Origin: Novosphingobium sp.
Lineage (GTDB): Bacteria; Pseudomonadota; Alphaproteobacteria; Sphingomonadales; Sphingomonadaceae
NCBI RefSeq assembly: GCF_024642085.1
Contig: NZ_JAHEBV010000002.1
Location: forward strand, 1-64,000
Reading direction: 5' to 3'
DNA: 64,000 nucleotides
Within the stretch, counting starts at the first letter, position 1; each line of letters opens with the position of its first letter. A program made the translations under genes and the position numbers. Positions 34,411-42,456 of this stretch are shown here, piece after piece. Below the pieces are notes generated by a model. It searched no databases. It had not been told where the DNA came from and saw nothing but the letters and a program-made list of their open reading frames with translations.

Positions 34411-35415
34411 GTGGCTGCAGCGTTTTCCTGGATCAAGGCGGAGCCGATGGGCATCCGCATCCTTCCTGCCAACTGCTGGATCGATCCGGCGCGGCCTGTC
34501 GATAAGGCGCTGGTCACCCACGGCCACGCCGATCACGCACGCGGCGGCCACGGACAAACCATCGCCACACCGCAGACATTGGCAATCATGCAACTGCGCT
34601 ACCAGACCGAAGCCGGGGCCACGCCGGTGGCCTATGGCGAAACAATCCGCTTGCCCGGCGGGGTGACAGCAACGTACCAGCCGGCTGGGCACGTACTTGG
34701 ATCAGCGCAAATCCTACTGGAACATGCCGGCGAACGCGTCGTGATTACCGGCGATTACAAACGCCGCAGTGATCCCACCTGCCCGCCGTTCGTGCCGATC
34801 CCCTGCGACATATTTATCACCGAGGCAACTTTCGGCCTGCCGATCTTTCACCATCCGCCGATCGCGGAAGAAATGACCAAGCTGCTCGCCGCACGTGCCG
34901 CCAGTCCCGATCGCTGCGTGCTGATCGGCGCCTATGCGCTGGGCAAGGCGCAGCGGGTGATCGCCGAGCTGCGGCTGGCCGGATATGCCGAGCCGATCTA
35001 CCTCCATGGCGCTCTGGAAAAAATGTGCCGACTTTACGAAGAACTGGGTGTCGGGTTAGGAGAATTACGGCCGATTGCCGGCTTGCCCAAAGCCGCGCTG
35101 CAGGGGCAGATCGCCCTTTGCCCGCCTTCCGCGCTAAACGACCGGTGGAGCCGCCGCCTGCCTGATCCGATCACCGCGATGGCATCCGGGTGGATGCGCG
35201 TACGCCAGCGCGCGCGGCAGAAGAATGTCGAATTGCCCCTGATCATTTCCGATCACGCCGACTGGGGCGAACTGACGCGGACGATCACCGAGGTCAATCC
35301 GGCTGAGACCTGGATCACCCACGGACGCGAAGATGCACTGCTTCGCTGGTGCGAGCTTAACCAGCGCAAGGCGCGGGCCTTGGCGCTGATCGGTTATGAG
35401 GACGAAGATGATTAA
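34411..35415 (+). CDS. Ligase-associated DNA exonuclease (metallo-beta-lactamase fold)
   Basis: 334 aa. The metal site HGHADHARGG (HxHxDH) is near residue 38, followed by YQPAGHVLGSAQILLEHAGERVVITGDYK, typical of beta-CASP/SNM1-like nucleases. It belongs to the nuclease family encoded next to an ATP-dependent ligase in the bacterial LHR repair cluster; in Pseudomonas such a protein is a Mn-dependent DNA nuclease. The next gene, 13 bp away, is that ligase. GTG start with AGGACGAG just upstream. Confidence 0.9.
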   Translation: MAAAFSWIKAEPMGIRILPANCWIDPARPVDKALVTHGHADHARGGHGQTIATPQTLAIMQLRYQTEAGATPVAYGETIRLPGGVTATYQPAGHVLGSAQILLEHAGERVVITGDYKRRSDPTCPPFVPIPCDIFITEATFGLPIFHHPPIAEEMTKLLAARAASPDRCVLIGAYALGKAQRVIAELRLAGYAEPIYLHGALEKMCRLYEELGVGLGELRPIAGLPKAALQGQIALCPPSALNDRWSRRLPDPITAMASGWMRVRQRARQKNVELPLIISDHADWGELTRTITEVNPAETWITHGREDALLRWCELNQRKARALALIGYEDEDD

Positions 35416-35428
35416 GGGGGGCGACTAG

Positions 35429-37024
35429 GTGGAGCGCTTTGCCGCCCTGATCGACGCACTGGTCTATACCCCGTCGCGCAATGCAAAGCTGGCCTTGCTG
35501 GCCGCTTATTTGCAATCCACGCCCGACCCCGATCGCGGTTGGGCACTGGCCGCATTGACCGACGGGCTGGACTTCCCGGCAATCAAGGCGAGCACGATCC
35601 GCAAACTGCTGATGGATCGCGTCGATCCGGTACTGTTCCAGCTAAGCCGCGACTACGTTGGCGATACGGCAGAGACGGCCAGCCTGCTGTGGCCCGATCC
35701 GCCAGGCGTTACCGCGCCGCCTCCGACGGTAAGCAACGTTGTCGCCGATCTCTCCGGCGGCAATCGCGCCACCGCCCCGCGCGTTCTTGCAGACCTTCTC
35801 GACCGGCTTGATTCGTCGGGACGTTATGCTCTGCTCAAACTGGCGACGGGGGCAATGCGCATCGGCATTTCGTCGCGCCTGGCCAAGACCGCCTTTGCCC
35901 AAGCTTTCGGTGTAAGCGTCGACGATGTAGAAGAATACTGGCACGGCCTGACCCCGCCTTATTTACCGCTGTTTGATTGGGCAGCGCGCGGCGCAGCACC
36001 GCCACGCACCGATGACCTGCCGCTGTTCCGTCCCTTCATGCTTGCCCATCCGCTTGAGGATTTGCAGGTTGATCTGGCGGACTATGCGGCCGAATGGAAA
36101 TGGGACGGCATCCGGGTTCAGTTAGTTCACGTGTCTGGCGAAACGCGAATCTATTCGCGTTCAGGCGACGATATCACCGCGACATTTCCCGAGCTGGCCC
36201 CGGCCCTTACCGTTCCCGCTGCGCTGGATGGGGAACTTTTGGTTCGCGGGACCCATCAGGGCGGAGAGCAAGGCGGAGCTGCCAGCTTTAACGCCTTGCA
36301 GCAGCGGCTGGGACGCAAGACTGTGTCCAAGGCGATGATGGCCGATTTTCCTGCCTTTGTACGGCTATACGACGTCCTCGTCCTGGAAGGCGAGGACCAC
36401 CGGCCGCGCGCATGGACCGACCGGCGCCAAGTATTAGAAGCGCTGCTGCCCAGGCTGGACCCTGAGCGCTTTGACATAAGCGCGGTAATCGAAGCCCGCG
36501 ACTTTGCTGAACTCACCGCGATACGCGATCGCGCCCGCGATGACGCGATCGAAGGGGTGATGCTGAAGCGGCGTGACAGTCCGTATGTCACGGGCCGGAA
36601 GACCGGATTCTGGTACAAATGGAAACGCGACCCACTGTTGATCGATTGTGTCCTGATGTATGCCCAGCGCGGAAGCGGAAAGCGCAGCAGTTTCTATTCG
36701 GACTTCACGTTCGGGTGCTGGGCGGGCGATCCTGATAGCGGCGCGGATCTGCTTCCGGTCGGCAAAGCCTATTTCGGTTTCACCGACGAAGAATTGAAAT
36801 GGCTGGACCGCCATATCCGCCAACATACGGTCAATCGCTTTGGGCCGGTGCGCGAAACCGATCGCAGTCTGGTGTTCGAAGTGGCATTTGATTCGGTCCA
36901 CGCCAGCAAGCGGCACAAATCCGGCGTAGCCATGCGCTTTCCGCGCATCAACCGGATACGTGCGGATAAGCCGGCCCACGAAGCTGACCGGCTAGAAAGC
37001 CTAAGGGCCTTGATCCGCGATTGA
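35429..37024 (+). CDS. ATP-dependent DNA ligase (LHR-cluster LigB type)
   Basis: 531 aa. The helical N-domain (about 1-190) binds DNA. The nucleotidyltransferase domain has the adenylated Lys in EWKWDGIRVQ (KxDG motif I, about residue 225), motif III FVRLYDVLVLEGED and motif IV EGVMLKR. The OB-fold with motif V YKWKRDP follows, ending FEVAFDSVHASKRHKSGVAMRFPRINRIR in outline. It seals nicks with ATP and is distinct from replicative NAD ligase LigA. GTG start. The helicase Lhr and phosphoesterase genes that normally complete the cluster do not follow. Confidence 0.94.
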   Translation: MERFAALIDALVYTPSRNAKLALLAAYLQSTPDPDRGWALAALTDGLDFPAIKASTIRKLLMDRVDPVLFQLSRDYVGDTAETASLLWPDPPGVTAPPPTVSNVVADLSGGNRATAPRVLADLLDRLDSSGRYALLKLATGAMRIGISSRLAKTAFAQAFGVSVDDVEEYWHGLTPPYLPLFDWAARGAAPPRTDDLPLFRPFMLAHPLEDLQVDLADYAAEWKWDGIRVQLVHVSGETRIYSRSGDDITATFPELAPALTVPAALDGELLVRGTHQGGEQGGAASFNALQQRLGRKTVSKAMMADFPAFVRLYDVLVLEGEDHRPRAWTDRRQVLEALLPRLDPERFDISAVIEARDFAELTAIRDRARDDAIEGVMLKRRDSPYVTGRKTGFWYKWKRDPLLIDCVLMYAQRGSGKRSSFYSDFTFGCWAGDPDSGADLLPVGKAYFGFTDEELKWLDRHIRQHTVNRFGPVRETDRSLVFEVAFDSVHASKRHKSGVAMRFPRINRIRADKPAHEADRLESLRALIRD

Positions 37025-37056
37025 ACTCGTCGCGCACTGTGGGTTAGGCAGGTCCG

Positions 37057-37692
37057 GTGCAAAGTTACGATCCACCGCGCCAAGCCCTTGCGATTGCCTC
37101 CGCAGCACTTGCCGGCAGCATTGATGCGGCAGGCTACCTCTCGGCAAACCGCTATTTCGTGTCGTTCATGTCGGGCAACACAACCAGGCTTGGCGTGGAT
37201 CTCGCCACCACACCTGGATCGGCCATTATGCCGGTTTTGCTTATCGGGGGATTTGTAGCAGGGGTAGTGGGCGGCTCACTCGTATCCGCGCGTGCAGGCG
37301 ATCAGCGCAAGTTTGCCGTGCTGGCGGCCGTGGCATTGCTGCTGGCGGGAGCGGCGCTGGCAAATCTTACTGGTTCAGGCAATGTAACACTTGCGCTGCT
37401 TGTCCTGGCCATGGGCGCGATAAACAATACCTTTCAGCGTGATGGCGGCGTTGCGGTTGGAGTGACATACATGACCGGTGCGCTGGTCCGCCTTGGCCAA
37501 GGGATCGCGGCACGGATATCCGGAACCGGCGGCGAAGGCTGGGTGCTATGGTTCTTCCTGTGGTTGGGGTTGGCATTGGGCGCTGTCGCCGGCGCCATGG
37601 CCTGGTTACGTTTTCCTGAACTGATGTTGTGGCTGGCAGCCCTGTGGGCCGGTGCACTGAGCATTGCTGCCCGGAGATTACCCCGCGCCTAG
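37057..37692 (+). CDS. DUF1275 (YoaK-like) membrane protein
   Basis: 211 aa, six hydrophobic segments. The family signature is near the N-terminus: AGSIDAAGYLSANRYFVSFMSGNTTRLGVDLA in outline, then GGFVAGVVGGSLV, NNTFQRDGGVAVGVTYMTGALVRLGQGIA. Inner-membrane protein of unknown function. GTG start 32 bp after the ligase gene. Its 3' end faces the gamma carbonic anhydrase gene across a 259-bp gap with a hairpin. Confidence 0.9.
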   Translation: MQSYDPPRQALAIASAALAGSIDAAGYLSANRYFVSFMSGNTTRLGVDLATTPGSAIMPVLLIGGFVAGVVGGSLVSARAGDQRKFAVLAAVALLLAGAALANLTGSGNVTLALLVLAMGAINNTFQRDGGVAVGVTYMTGALVRLGQGIAARISGTGGEGWVLWFFLWLGLALGAVAGAMAWLRFPELMLWLAALWAGALSIAARRLPRA

Positions 37693-37971
37693 AGCTTTAT
37701 CCTGATCAGCTTGTCGCGCCCAGTTGCGCGGCGCAACAAGTGGAAGCCGGGACGTCGGCTGGCAAAACTCAATTGCCGCCAACGCGCGTAATGCGGCGTT
37801 GGCTTTGAGTTTATCCAGCCCGGCGCAAACTTTGACCAACCGGCACCCCGGACTATTCCCGACCGCCTCCTTGTCAGTGCCCGGATCAATGCGCGGGGCG
37901 ATCCGGCTCTGTTTGCCGATCAGCGTGTGCAGGGCGCCGGATAAGGGGAGTTCAGAACGAGGCCGCAACAT
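37678..37971 (-). other. Unassigned 97-codon ORF in convergent gap
   Basis: An open minus-strand frame fills most of the gap between the DUF1275 and gamma carbonic anhydrase genes (TTG start; overlaps both neighbours slightly). The frame has a mixed composition (KVCAGLDKLKANAALRALAAIEF) but no ribosome site and no family I know; another frame in the same strand is also open for 66 codons. It may be decayed or simply non-coding. The gap also holds the hairpin at 37722-37737. Confidence 0.25.
37722..37737. repeat. Palindromic 16-mer, copy 1
   Basis: AGTTGCGCGGCGCAAC, containing GTTGCG-CGG-CGCAAC, a 6-bp stem hairpin, between two convergent genes (DUF1275 and gamma carbonic anhydrase). The identical 16-mer occurs at 57221-57236 after the usher gene. 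It probably works as a bidirectional terminator or is a small dispersed repeat. Confidence 0.5.
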
Positions 37972-38530
37972 TTGTCAGGCCGGTAATTGCCGCGGCATGA
38001 TGCTGCCCGTTCTCGACGTAGTGCGCGGTACCCATACGCATGCCCATGATTGCCACATCATCAAGTTCGCGCATGAACCGCGCCGGACGTCCACCCCACA
38101 GCTGGCGCGGCTCCATCACTTTGCCTTCGGTAAGCATCGCTCCGGCAGCCAGCATGGCGTCGCTGCCGATCCGCGCCTTATTCATTACGATGGCACCCAG
38201 ACCAACAAAGCCGCGATCCTCGATCACGCAACCGTGAATCATGGCCATGTGGCCGATGAGTACGTCTTCACCGATGATCGTCGGCGACCCGTCTGGATCC
38301 CCCGGACGCGGCGGATCGCAGTGAACTACGCTGCCGTCCTGCACATTACTTCGAGCGCCTATGACAATGCGGCTGACATCGGCGCGCAGAACGCAATTGT
38401 ACCAGATGCTTACATCGGGGCCGATCTCGACATCGCCGATGATACGGCAGCCCGGCGCAATGAAAGCGCTCTGATGAATCCGCGGACTTTTGCCGTGGAT
38501 TGGCAGCAGGGTCACGTCTGGTCGGTTCAC
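37952..38530 (-). CDS. Gamma carbonic anhydrase family protein
   Basis: 192 aa from GTG 38530 (NRPDVTLLPIHGKSP), with GGGAG 7 bp upstream and a 4-bp overlap with the preceding gene's stop; the track start is nine codons earlier. Left-handed beta-helix hexapeptide repeats run through about residues 20-150 (IIGDVEIGPDVSIWYNCVLRADVSRIVIG in outline). The three metal-binding His are in VVHCD, IGHMAMIHG. Members include active gamma carbonic anhydrases and inactive homologues; activity here cannot be told. Confidence 0.92.
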   Translation of the reverse strand: MNRPDVTLLPIHGKSPRIHQSAFIAPGCRIIGDVEIGPDVSIWYNCVLRADVSRIVIGARSNVQDGSVVHCDPPRPGDPDGSPTIIGEDVLIGHMAMIHGCVIEDRGFVGLGAIVMNKARIGSDAMLAAGAMLTEGKVMEPRQLWGGRPARFMRELDDVAIMGMRMGTAHYVENGQHHAAAITGLTNVAASF

Positions 38531-40758
38531 TTGTTTGCTCCCAGTACGTTGCGCCATTCAACGTGTGACAGGATCGAGGCATGATCATCGGTCCATACTG
38601 TCTTGGCCGGCTTGCCCAGTTTTTCCCAGCTCTGTAATTTGGTGCCTGCTTGCAAGCCAGCGATTGCCTGGGGGTCGCGGCTCATCGCGATCCACAGCGA
38701 CGGGCTGAACCCGGCGCTTGTATCGGGCACGTCGTTACGTTTAACCGCAAATAGGCCGCGTTTTTTCGCATCGGCAGCCAATACCGGCTCCAGATCGATG
38801 AAGCGGTTGGAAATATGTATCAGCATCATCCCCTTGGGTGAAAGCGCGCGTTCGTAAACGCCCAGCGCCTCGTCGGTCATAAGGTGCAAGGGGATGGCAT
38901 CTGATGAAAAAGCATCGACTGCCAGCATGTCGAATGAAGCTGGGGCGATTCTGGCCAGTTCAAGCCGCGCGTCCCCGATCACCACGCGGGCTTCGGGAGC
39001 GCAGTCCTTGAGGTACGTAAAAGTTCGTTTAACGGAGTAAGCGAGTACTAGCGGGTCGATCTCGAAGAAAGTCCAGGCCTCGCCCGGGCGCTTGTAACAG
39101 GCCAGCGATCCGGCGCCGAGCCCGACCACTCCCAGACGCGCGCCGCTGCCGTACAGCGCCTGCGCTTGGCTAAAGGCAAGTCCTGCCCCGGACGTAGGGC
39201 CGTAATAGGACAGTGGCTGACGGATGAGAGCTGGATCAGTAGACTGGATGCCGTGGAGGGTTGTACCATGGGCCAGTGTGCGGACCTTTTCGGTCGGCCG
39301 CTCGCGCACGGTATAGATGCCGAAATAGCTGCGTTCTCGCATACCATTCAACGTTTCTTGGATTGTCAGCAGTCCGCCTTCGGCCAGCATCGCCCACATC
39401 GTAACGAGCAACACAAGCGGCCGCCACTGGCTGACTAGGAGGCCGCCCAGCGCCACCCCGGTCAACCACAGAGCGGCAACCGCGCGGTCCCCGTTGTCGA
39501 GCACAATCAAGGCGATCTGCCATGAGCAGAACAGCGCCAGGGCAAGCGCGGCCAGGCGCATCAGGTGATGCGAGGATTGATCAAGTCCCGGCAGCTTGCG
39601 CCAGTCGAACCGATCTGATGGCGGGATCAGCACGGCTGCGGCAAGGACCAGAATCGGATGTTCCCATGCCCAGTCGAAAGCCAACGGCGCAATCAGCGCT
39701 GTGAATAGTCCGCCCACCACGCCGCCAACTGACATGATCAGATAAAAAAAGGTGAGATGAGCGGCATTTGGCCGCTCATCGTATAGGCGCCCATGCAGCG
39801 CCACGCAGATGAGAAACAGTAGCGCGATCGAAGCGAACACCGGAAAGAGCGCACTCGATCCTTGTGAGACCATCGCCAGCGCCCCAGCAGTGAACAGCGA
39901 CGGCCAGGCAAGCAGCGTCAGCAGTCGTGCCGCGCCGCGCCGTTCCGAAAAGGCGAAAACGAAACTGAGCAAATAGAGGCCCAGCGGGATCACCCATAAC
40001 AGCGGCATGGCAAACAGATCGGTCGTCAGATGCGTGGTCGTCGATAGCATTAGCCCCGAAGGAACTGCGGCCAGGGCCAGCCACAGGGCAATCTTGCGCC
40101 GGGGCACAGGCGCGACATTGGCTTGCACATCTGGCACTGCGACTTGATCAACCGCGTCGCGGCGGGCCAGCGCGCACAACGCGATCAAACCGAACAACAG
40201 GCCATAACCAATACTCCACCCCCAGGCTTGCGCATGAAGCGACAGCAGCGGCTCGGCCAGCAAAGGGTAGGCGATCAATCCGGAAAAACTGCCCAGGTTG
40301 GACGCAGCATAGAGCGCCCAGGGTTCACCCGCCAACGGATTGGCGGCATACCAGCGCTGCATCAGAGGGGCCTGAGCGGACACCAGCAGAAACACAGGGC
40401 CGATCGACAAGCCAAGCAGGGCTGGAACCCAGATGGCCTCTAGGCCCGGCTTGGCGGGCGGTAGATCGATCAGCCCCACTGGCAGTGTCAGCGCGGCGAT
40501 TGCGAACAGGATCAGGTGGATCTTCGCTTGGCGCGCCACGGGCATCCGCGCCAGCCGGTGGGCATAGAAATAGCCGCCCAGTAGCAATGCCTGGTAAACC
40601 AGCATTGCGCTGTTCCAAACGTTGGGCGCTCCGCCCAGCCGCGGCAAAGCCATTCGCGCAATCATCGGCTGAACCAGAAACAACAGAAAACTGCCGGTCA
40701 GGATCGTCAGAACGAACAAAGGCCGCGCGGCCTTTTGCGGTATAATGCTACCAGTCAA
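38527..40758 (-). CDS. Membrane-fused spermidine synthase-like protein
   Basis: 743 aa. The N-terminal half (about 10-430) is a polytopic membrane domain with some 12-13 hydrophobic segments, starting ARPLFVLTILTGSFLLFLVQPMIARM. The C-terminal part (about 470-740) is a soluble SAM-fold of the spermidine synthase type: LGVVGLGAGSLACYKRPGEAWTFFEIDP in outline, then ILVDAFSSDAIPLHLMTDEAL-like MLAVDAFSSDAIP. Aminopropyl transfer is not proven; many such fusions are of unknown function. I start at TTG 40758 because GGAG lies 7 bp upstream; the track frame is 24 codons longer. Confidence 0.88.
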   Translation of the reverse strand: MTGSIIPQKAARPLFVLTILTGSFLLFLVQPMIARMALPRLGGAPNVWNSAMLVYQALLLGGYFYAHRLARMPVARQAKIHLILFAIAALTLPVGLIDLPPAKPGLEAIWVPALLGLSIGPVFLLVSAQAPLMQRWYAANPLAGEPWALYAASNLGSFSGLIAYPLLAEPLLSLHAQAWGWSIGYGLLFGLIALCALARRDAVDQVAVPDVQANVAPVPRRKIALWLALAAVPSGLMLSTTTHLTTDLFAMPLLWVIPLGLYLLSFVFAFSERRGAARLLTLLAWPSLFTAGALAMVSQGSSALFPVFASIALLFLICVALHGRLYDERPNAAHLTFFYLIMSVGGVVGGLFTALIAPLAFDWAWEHPILVLAAAVLIPPSDRFDWRKLPGLDQSSHHLMRLAALALALFCSWQIALIVLDNGDRAVAALWLTGVALGGLLVSQWRPLVLLVTMWAMLAEGGLLTIQETLNGMRERSYFGIYTVRERPTEKVRTLAHGTTLHGIQSTDPALIRQPLSYYGPTSGAGLAFSQAQALYGSGARLGVVGLGAGSLACYKRPGEAWTFFEIDPLVLAYSVKRTFTYLKDCAPEARVVIGDARLELARIAPASFDMLAVDAFSSDAIPLHLMTDEALGVYERALSPKGMMLIHISNRFIDLEPVLAADAKKRGLFAVKRNDVPDTSAGFSPSLWIAMSRDPQAIAGLQAGTKLQSWEKLGKPAKTVWTDDHASILSHVEWRNVLGANK

Positions 40759-40875
40759 TGGGTTGCTCCAGCCAGAATATGGTGATCGGATTGCGAAGGC
40801 CTTGCGCCAATGTCCATGTGCGCACCGCATTTAACTGTGACCGTGTTCGCAACAAAAACGCAATTACTGGAAACG

Positions 40876-41436
40876 TCATGACTGTTCCCATTCGGTTTTT
40901 GTCAGGCGATAGATAGTGGTCGGATTGTCCGCTGCGGGATATGCCGGGTCAGTATAATCATACTGCGGGCAACGGGTCAGGCCCAGCCGCGTCATCATTG
41001 CCGTCGAAGCGGCGTTTGAATCGCTGGTCTGTGCCCAGATAGTGCCAAGACCGCGCGCGGTGAAACCTTGAGCAATCGCAGCGCGCGCCGCTTCGCTGCC
41101 ATAGCCGTACCGCCAGAATGCCTCTGCCAGCGACCAGCCGACCTGGACCTCATCCTGTAAATCCGCCGGCACGGATGATCCGGTGATCGAAGCAAGTCCG
41201 CATTTGCCGATAGGCTTCGCGGTTTCACGCAGCACCACCGTCCAGAAACCAGGACCATCCGCTGCCATAGCTGCTGCATTGGCCGCGAAACCCGGCTCAA
41301 GCGTTTCAGGCGCTTGAACGCCGCCCATGTGCCGCATCACCGCTGCGGTGTTGAGCCATTGTTGCTGCCAAAGAAGATCAGCCTCCACAGGCCGCCGTAG
41401 GATCAGCCGCGCTGTTTCCAGCTCTGCCTCAGCCAC
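40876..41436 (-). CDS. GNAT family N-acetyltransferase (RimJ/RimL-like)
   Basis: 186 aa. Starts at GTG 41436 (AEAELETARLILRRP), overlapping the hemB stop by 8 bp; the track version extends 31 codons into hemB. Landmarks: ETARLILRRPVEADL, GKCGLASITG, then EVQVGWSLAEAFWRYGYGSEAARAAIAQGF in outline with the acetyl-CoA-binding stretch R-Y-G-Y-G-S-E-A. Acetylates an amine on an unknown substrate; the family includes ribosomal protein N-terminal acetyltransferases. Confidence 0.88.
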   Translation of the reverse strand: MAEAELETARLILRRPVEADLLWQQQWLNTAAVMRHMGGVQAPETLEPGFAANAAAMAADGPGFWTVVLRETAKPIGKCGLASITGSSVPADLQDEVQVGWSLAEAFWRYGYGSEAARAAIAQGFTARGLGTIWAQTSDSNAASTAMMTRLGLTRCPQYDYTDPAYPAADNPTTIYRLTKTEWEQS

Positions 41437-42424
41437 CCAGAAGTCTCGCCGCGTGGGCTGCGTGATACGTAAGCACGCCCGAACATCCCGCTCGCTTGAA
41501 GGCAAGCAGAGTCTCAAGCACCAGCGCATCGCGCTCGCCTACTCCAGCTTCAGCAGCAGCCTCGATCATCGCGTATTCGCCGCTTACCTGATAAGCAAAG
41601 ACCGGTACTGCAAACGTGTCTTTTACCCGGCGGACAATGTCCAGATAGGGCAGGCCGGGCTTGACCATGACACTGTCAGCACCCTGGCCCAAATCCTGTT
41701 CGATCTCGCGAAGCGCCTCCTCGGTGTTCGCCGGGTCCATCTGGTAGGTTTTCTTGTCGCCCTTCAGCAGTCCGCTGCTGCCCACGGCATCGCGGAACGG
41801 CCCATAAAACGCGCTGGCATACTTGGCCGCATAGGCCATGATCTGGACATTGGCGTACCCTGTCCCTTCCAAGGCGTCGCGGATCGCTCCGATCCGGCCG
41901 TCCATCATGTCGCTTGGAGCGATGATATCCGCACCGGCCCGCGCCTGGTTGAGGCTTTGCCCGACGAGTACCTCGACCGTGGCATCATTTACGACGTAAC
42001 CAGAGTTATCGACCAGTCCGTCTTGACCATGATCGGTATAGGGGTCGAGCGCGACATCGGTCAGAACTCCCAGCTCGTCGCCGCAGGCCTGCTTGACCGC
42101 CGCAATGGCGCGGCACATCAGGTTGTCGGGATTGAGTGCTTCCTTACCATCTGCGCTGCGCCGCTCCGCCTGCGTGTAGGGAAATAGTGCCACCACCGGT
42201 ATGCCCAAGGCCACCGCTTCGCGCGCCCGGGCGACAATCCCGTCGACCGACCAGCGCGATACGCCGGGCAGCGATGCGATAGGCTGTTCCACCCCGGATC
42301 CATCAGTGATGAACAGCGGCCAGATCAGGTCGGCGGGAGTTACCATCGTTTCACGAAAAAGCGCGCGGCTCCACGCGGTGGATCGAGTGCGGCGCAGGCG
42401 CGTTGCGGGATACAATCCGGTCAT
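41429..42424 (-). CDS. hemB: Delta-aminolevulinic acid dehydratase
   Basis: 331-aa enzyme condensing two aminolevulinates to porphobilinogen in haem synthesis. Active-site lysines are in MAYAAKYASAFYGPFRDA and VMVKPGLPYLD. The metal switch DVALDPYTDHGQDG has Asp where zinc enzymes have Cys, pointing to the magnesium-dependent type. I start at ATG 42424 (TGLYPATRLRRTR) with AGAAG 8 bp upstream; the track begins 12 codons earlier at TTG. Gene lies between an M23 peptidase gene and GNAT on the same strand. Confidence 0.96.
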   Translation of the reverse strand: MTGLYPATRLRRTRSTAWSRALFRETMVTPADLIWPLFITDGSGVEQPIASLPGVSRWSVDGIVARAREAVALGIPVVALFPYTQAERRSADGKEALNPDNLMCRAIAAVKQACGDELGVLTDVALDPYTDHGQDGLVDNSGYVVNDATVEVLVGQSLNQARAGADIIAPSDMMDGRIGAIRDALEGTGYANVQIMAYAAKYASAFYGPFRDAVGSSGLLKGDKKTYQMDPANTEEALREIEQDLGQGADSVMVKPGLPYLDIVRRVKDTFAVPVFAYQVSGEYAMIEAAAEAGVGERDALVLETLLAFKRAGCSGVLTYHAAHAARLLGG

Positions 42425-42456
42425 TCGCGGACTTCTAGGCGGGACGGGTCGCGGCT

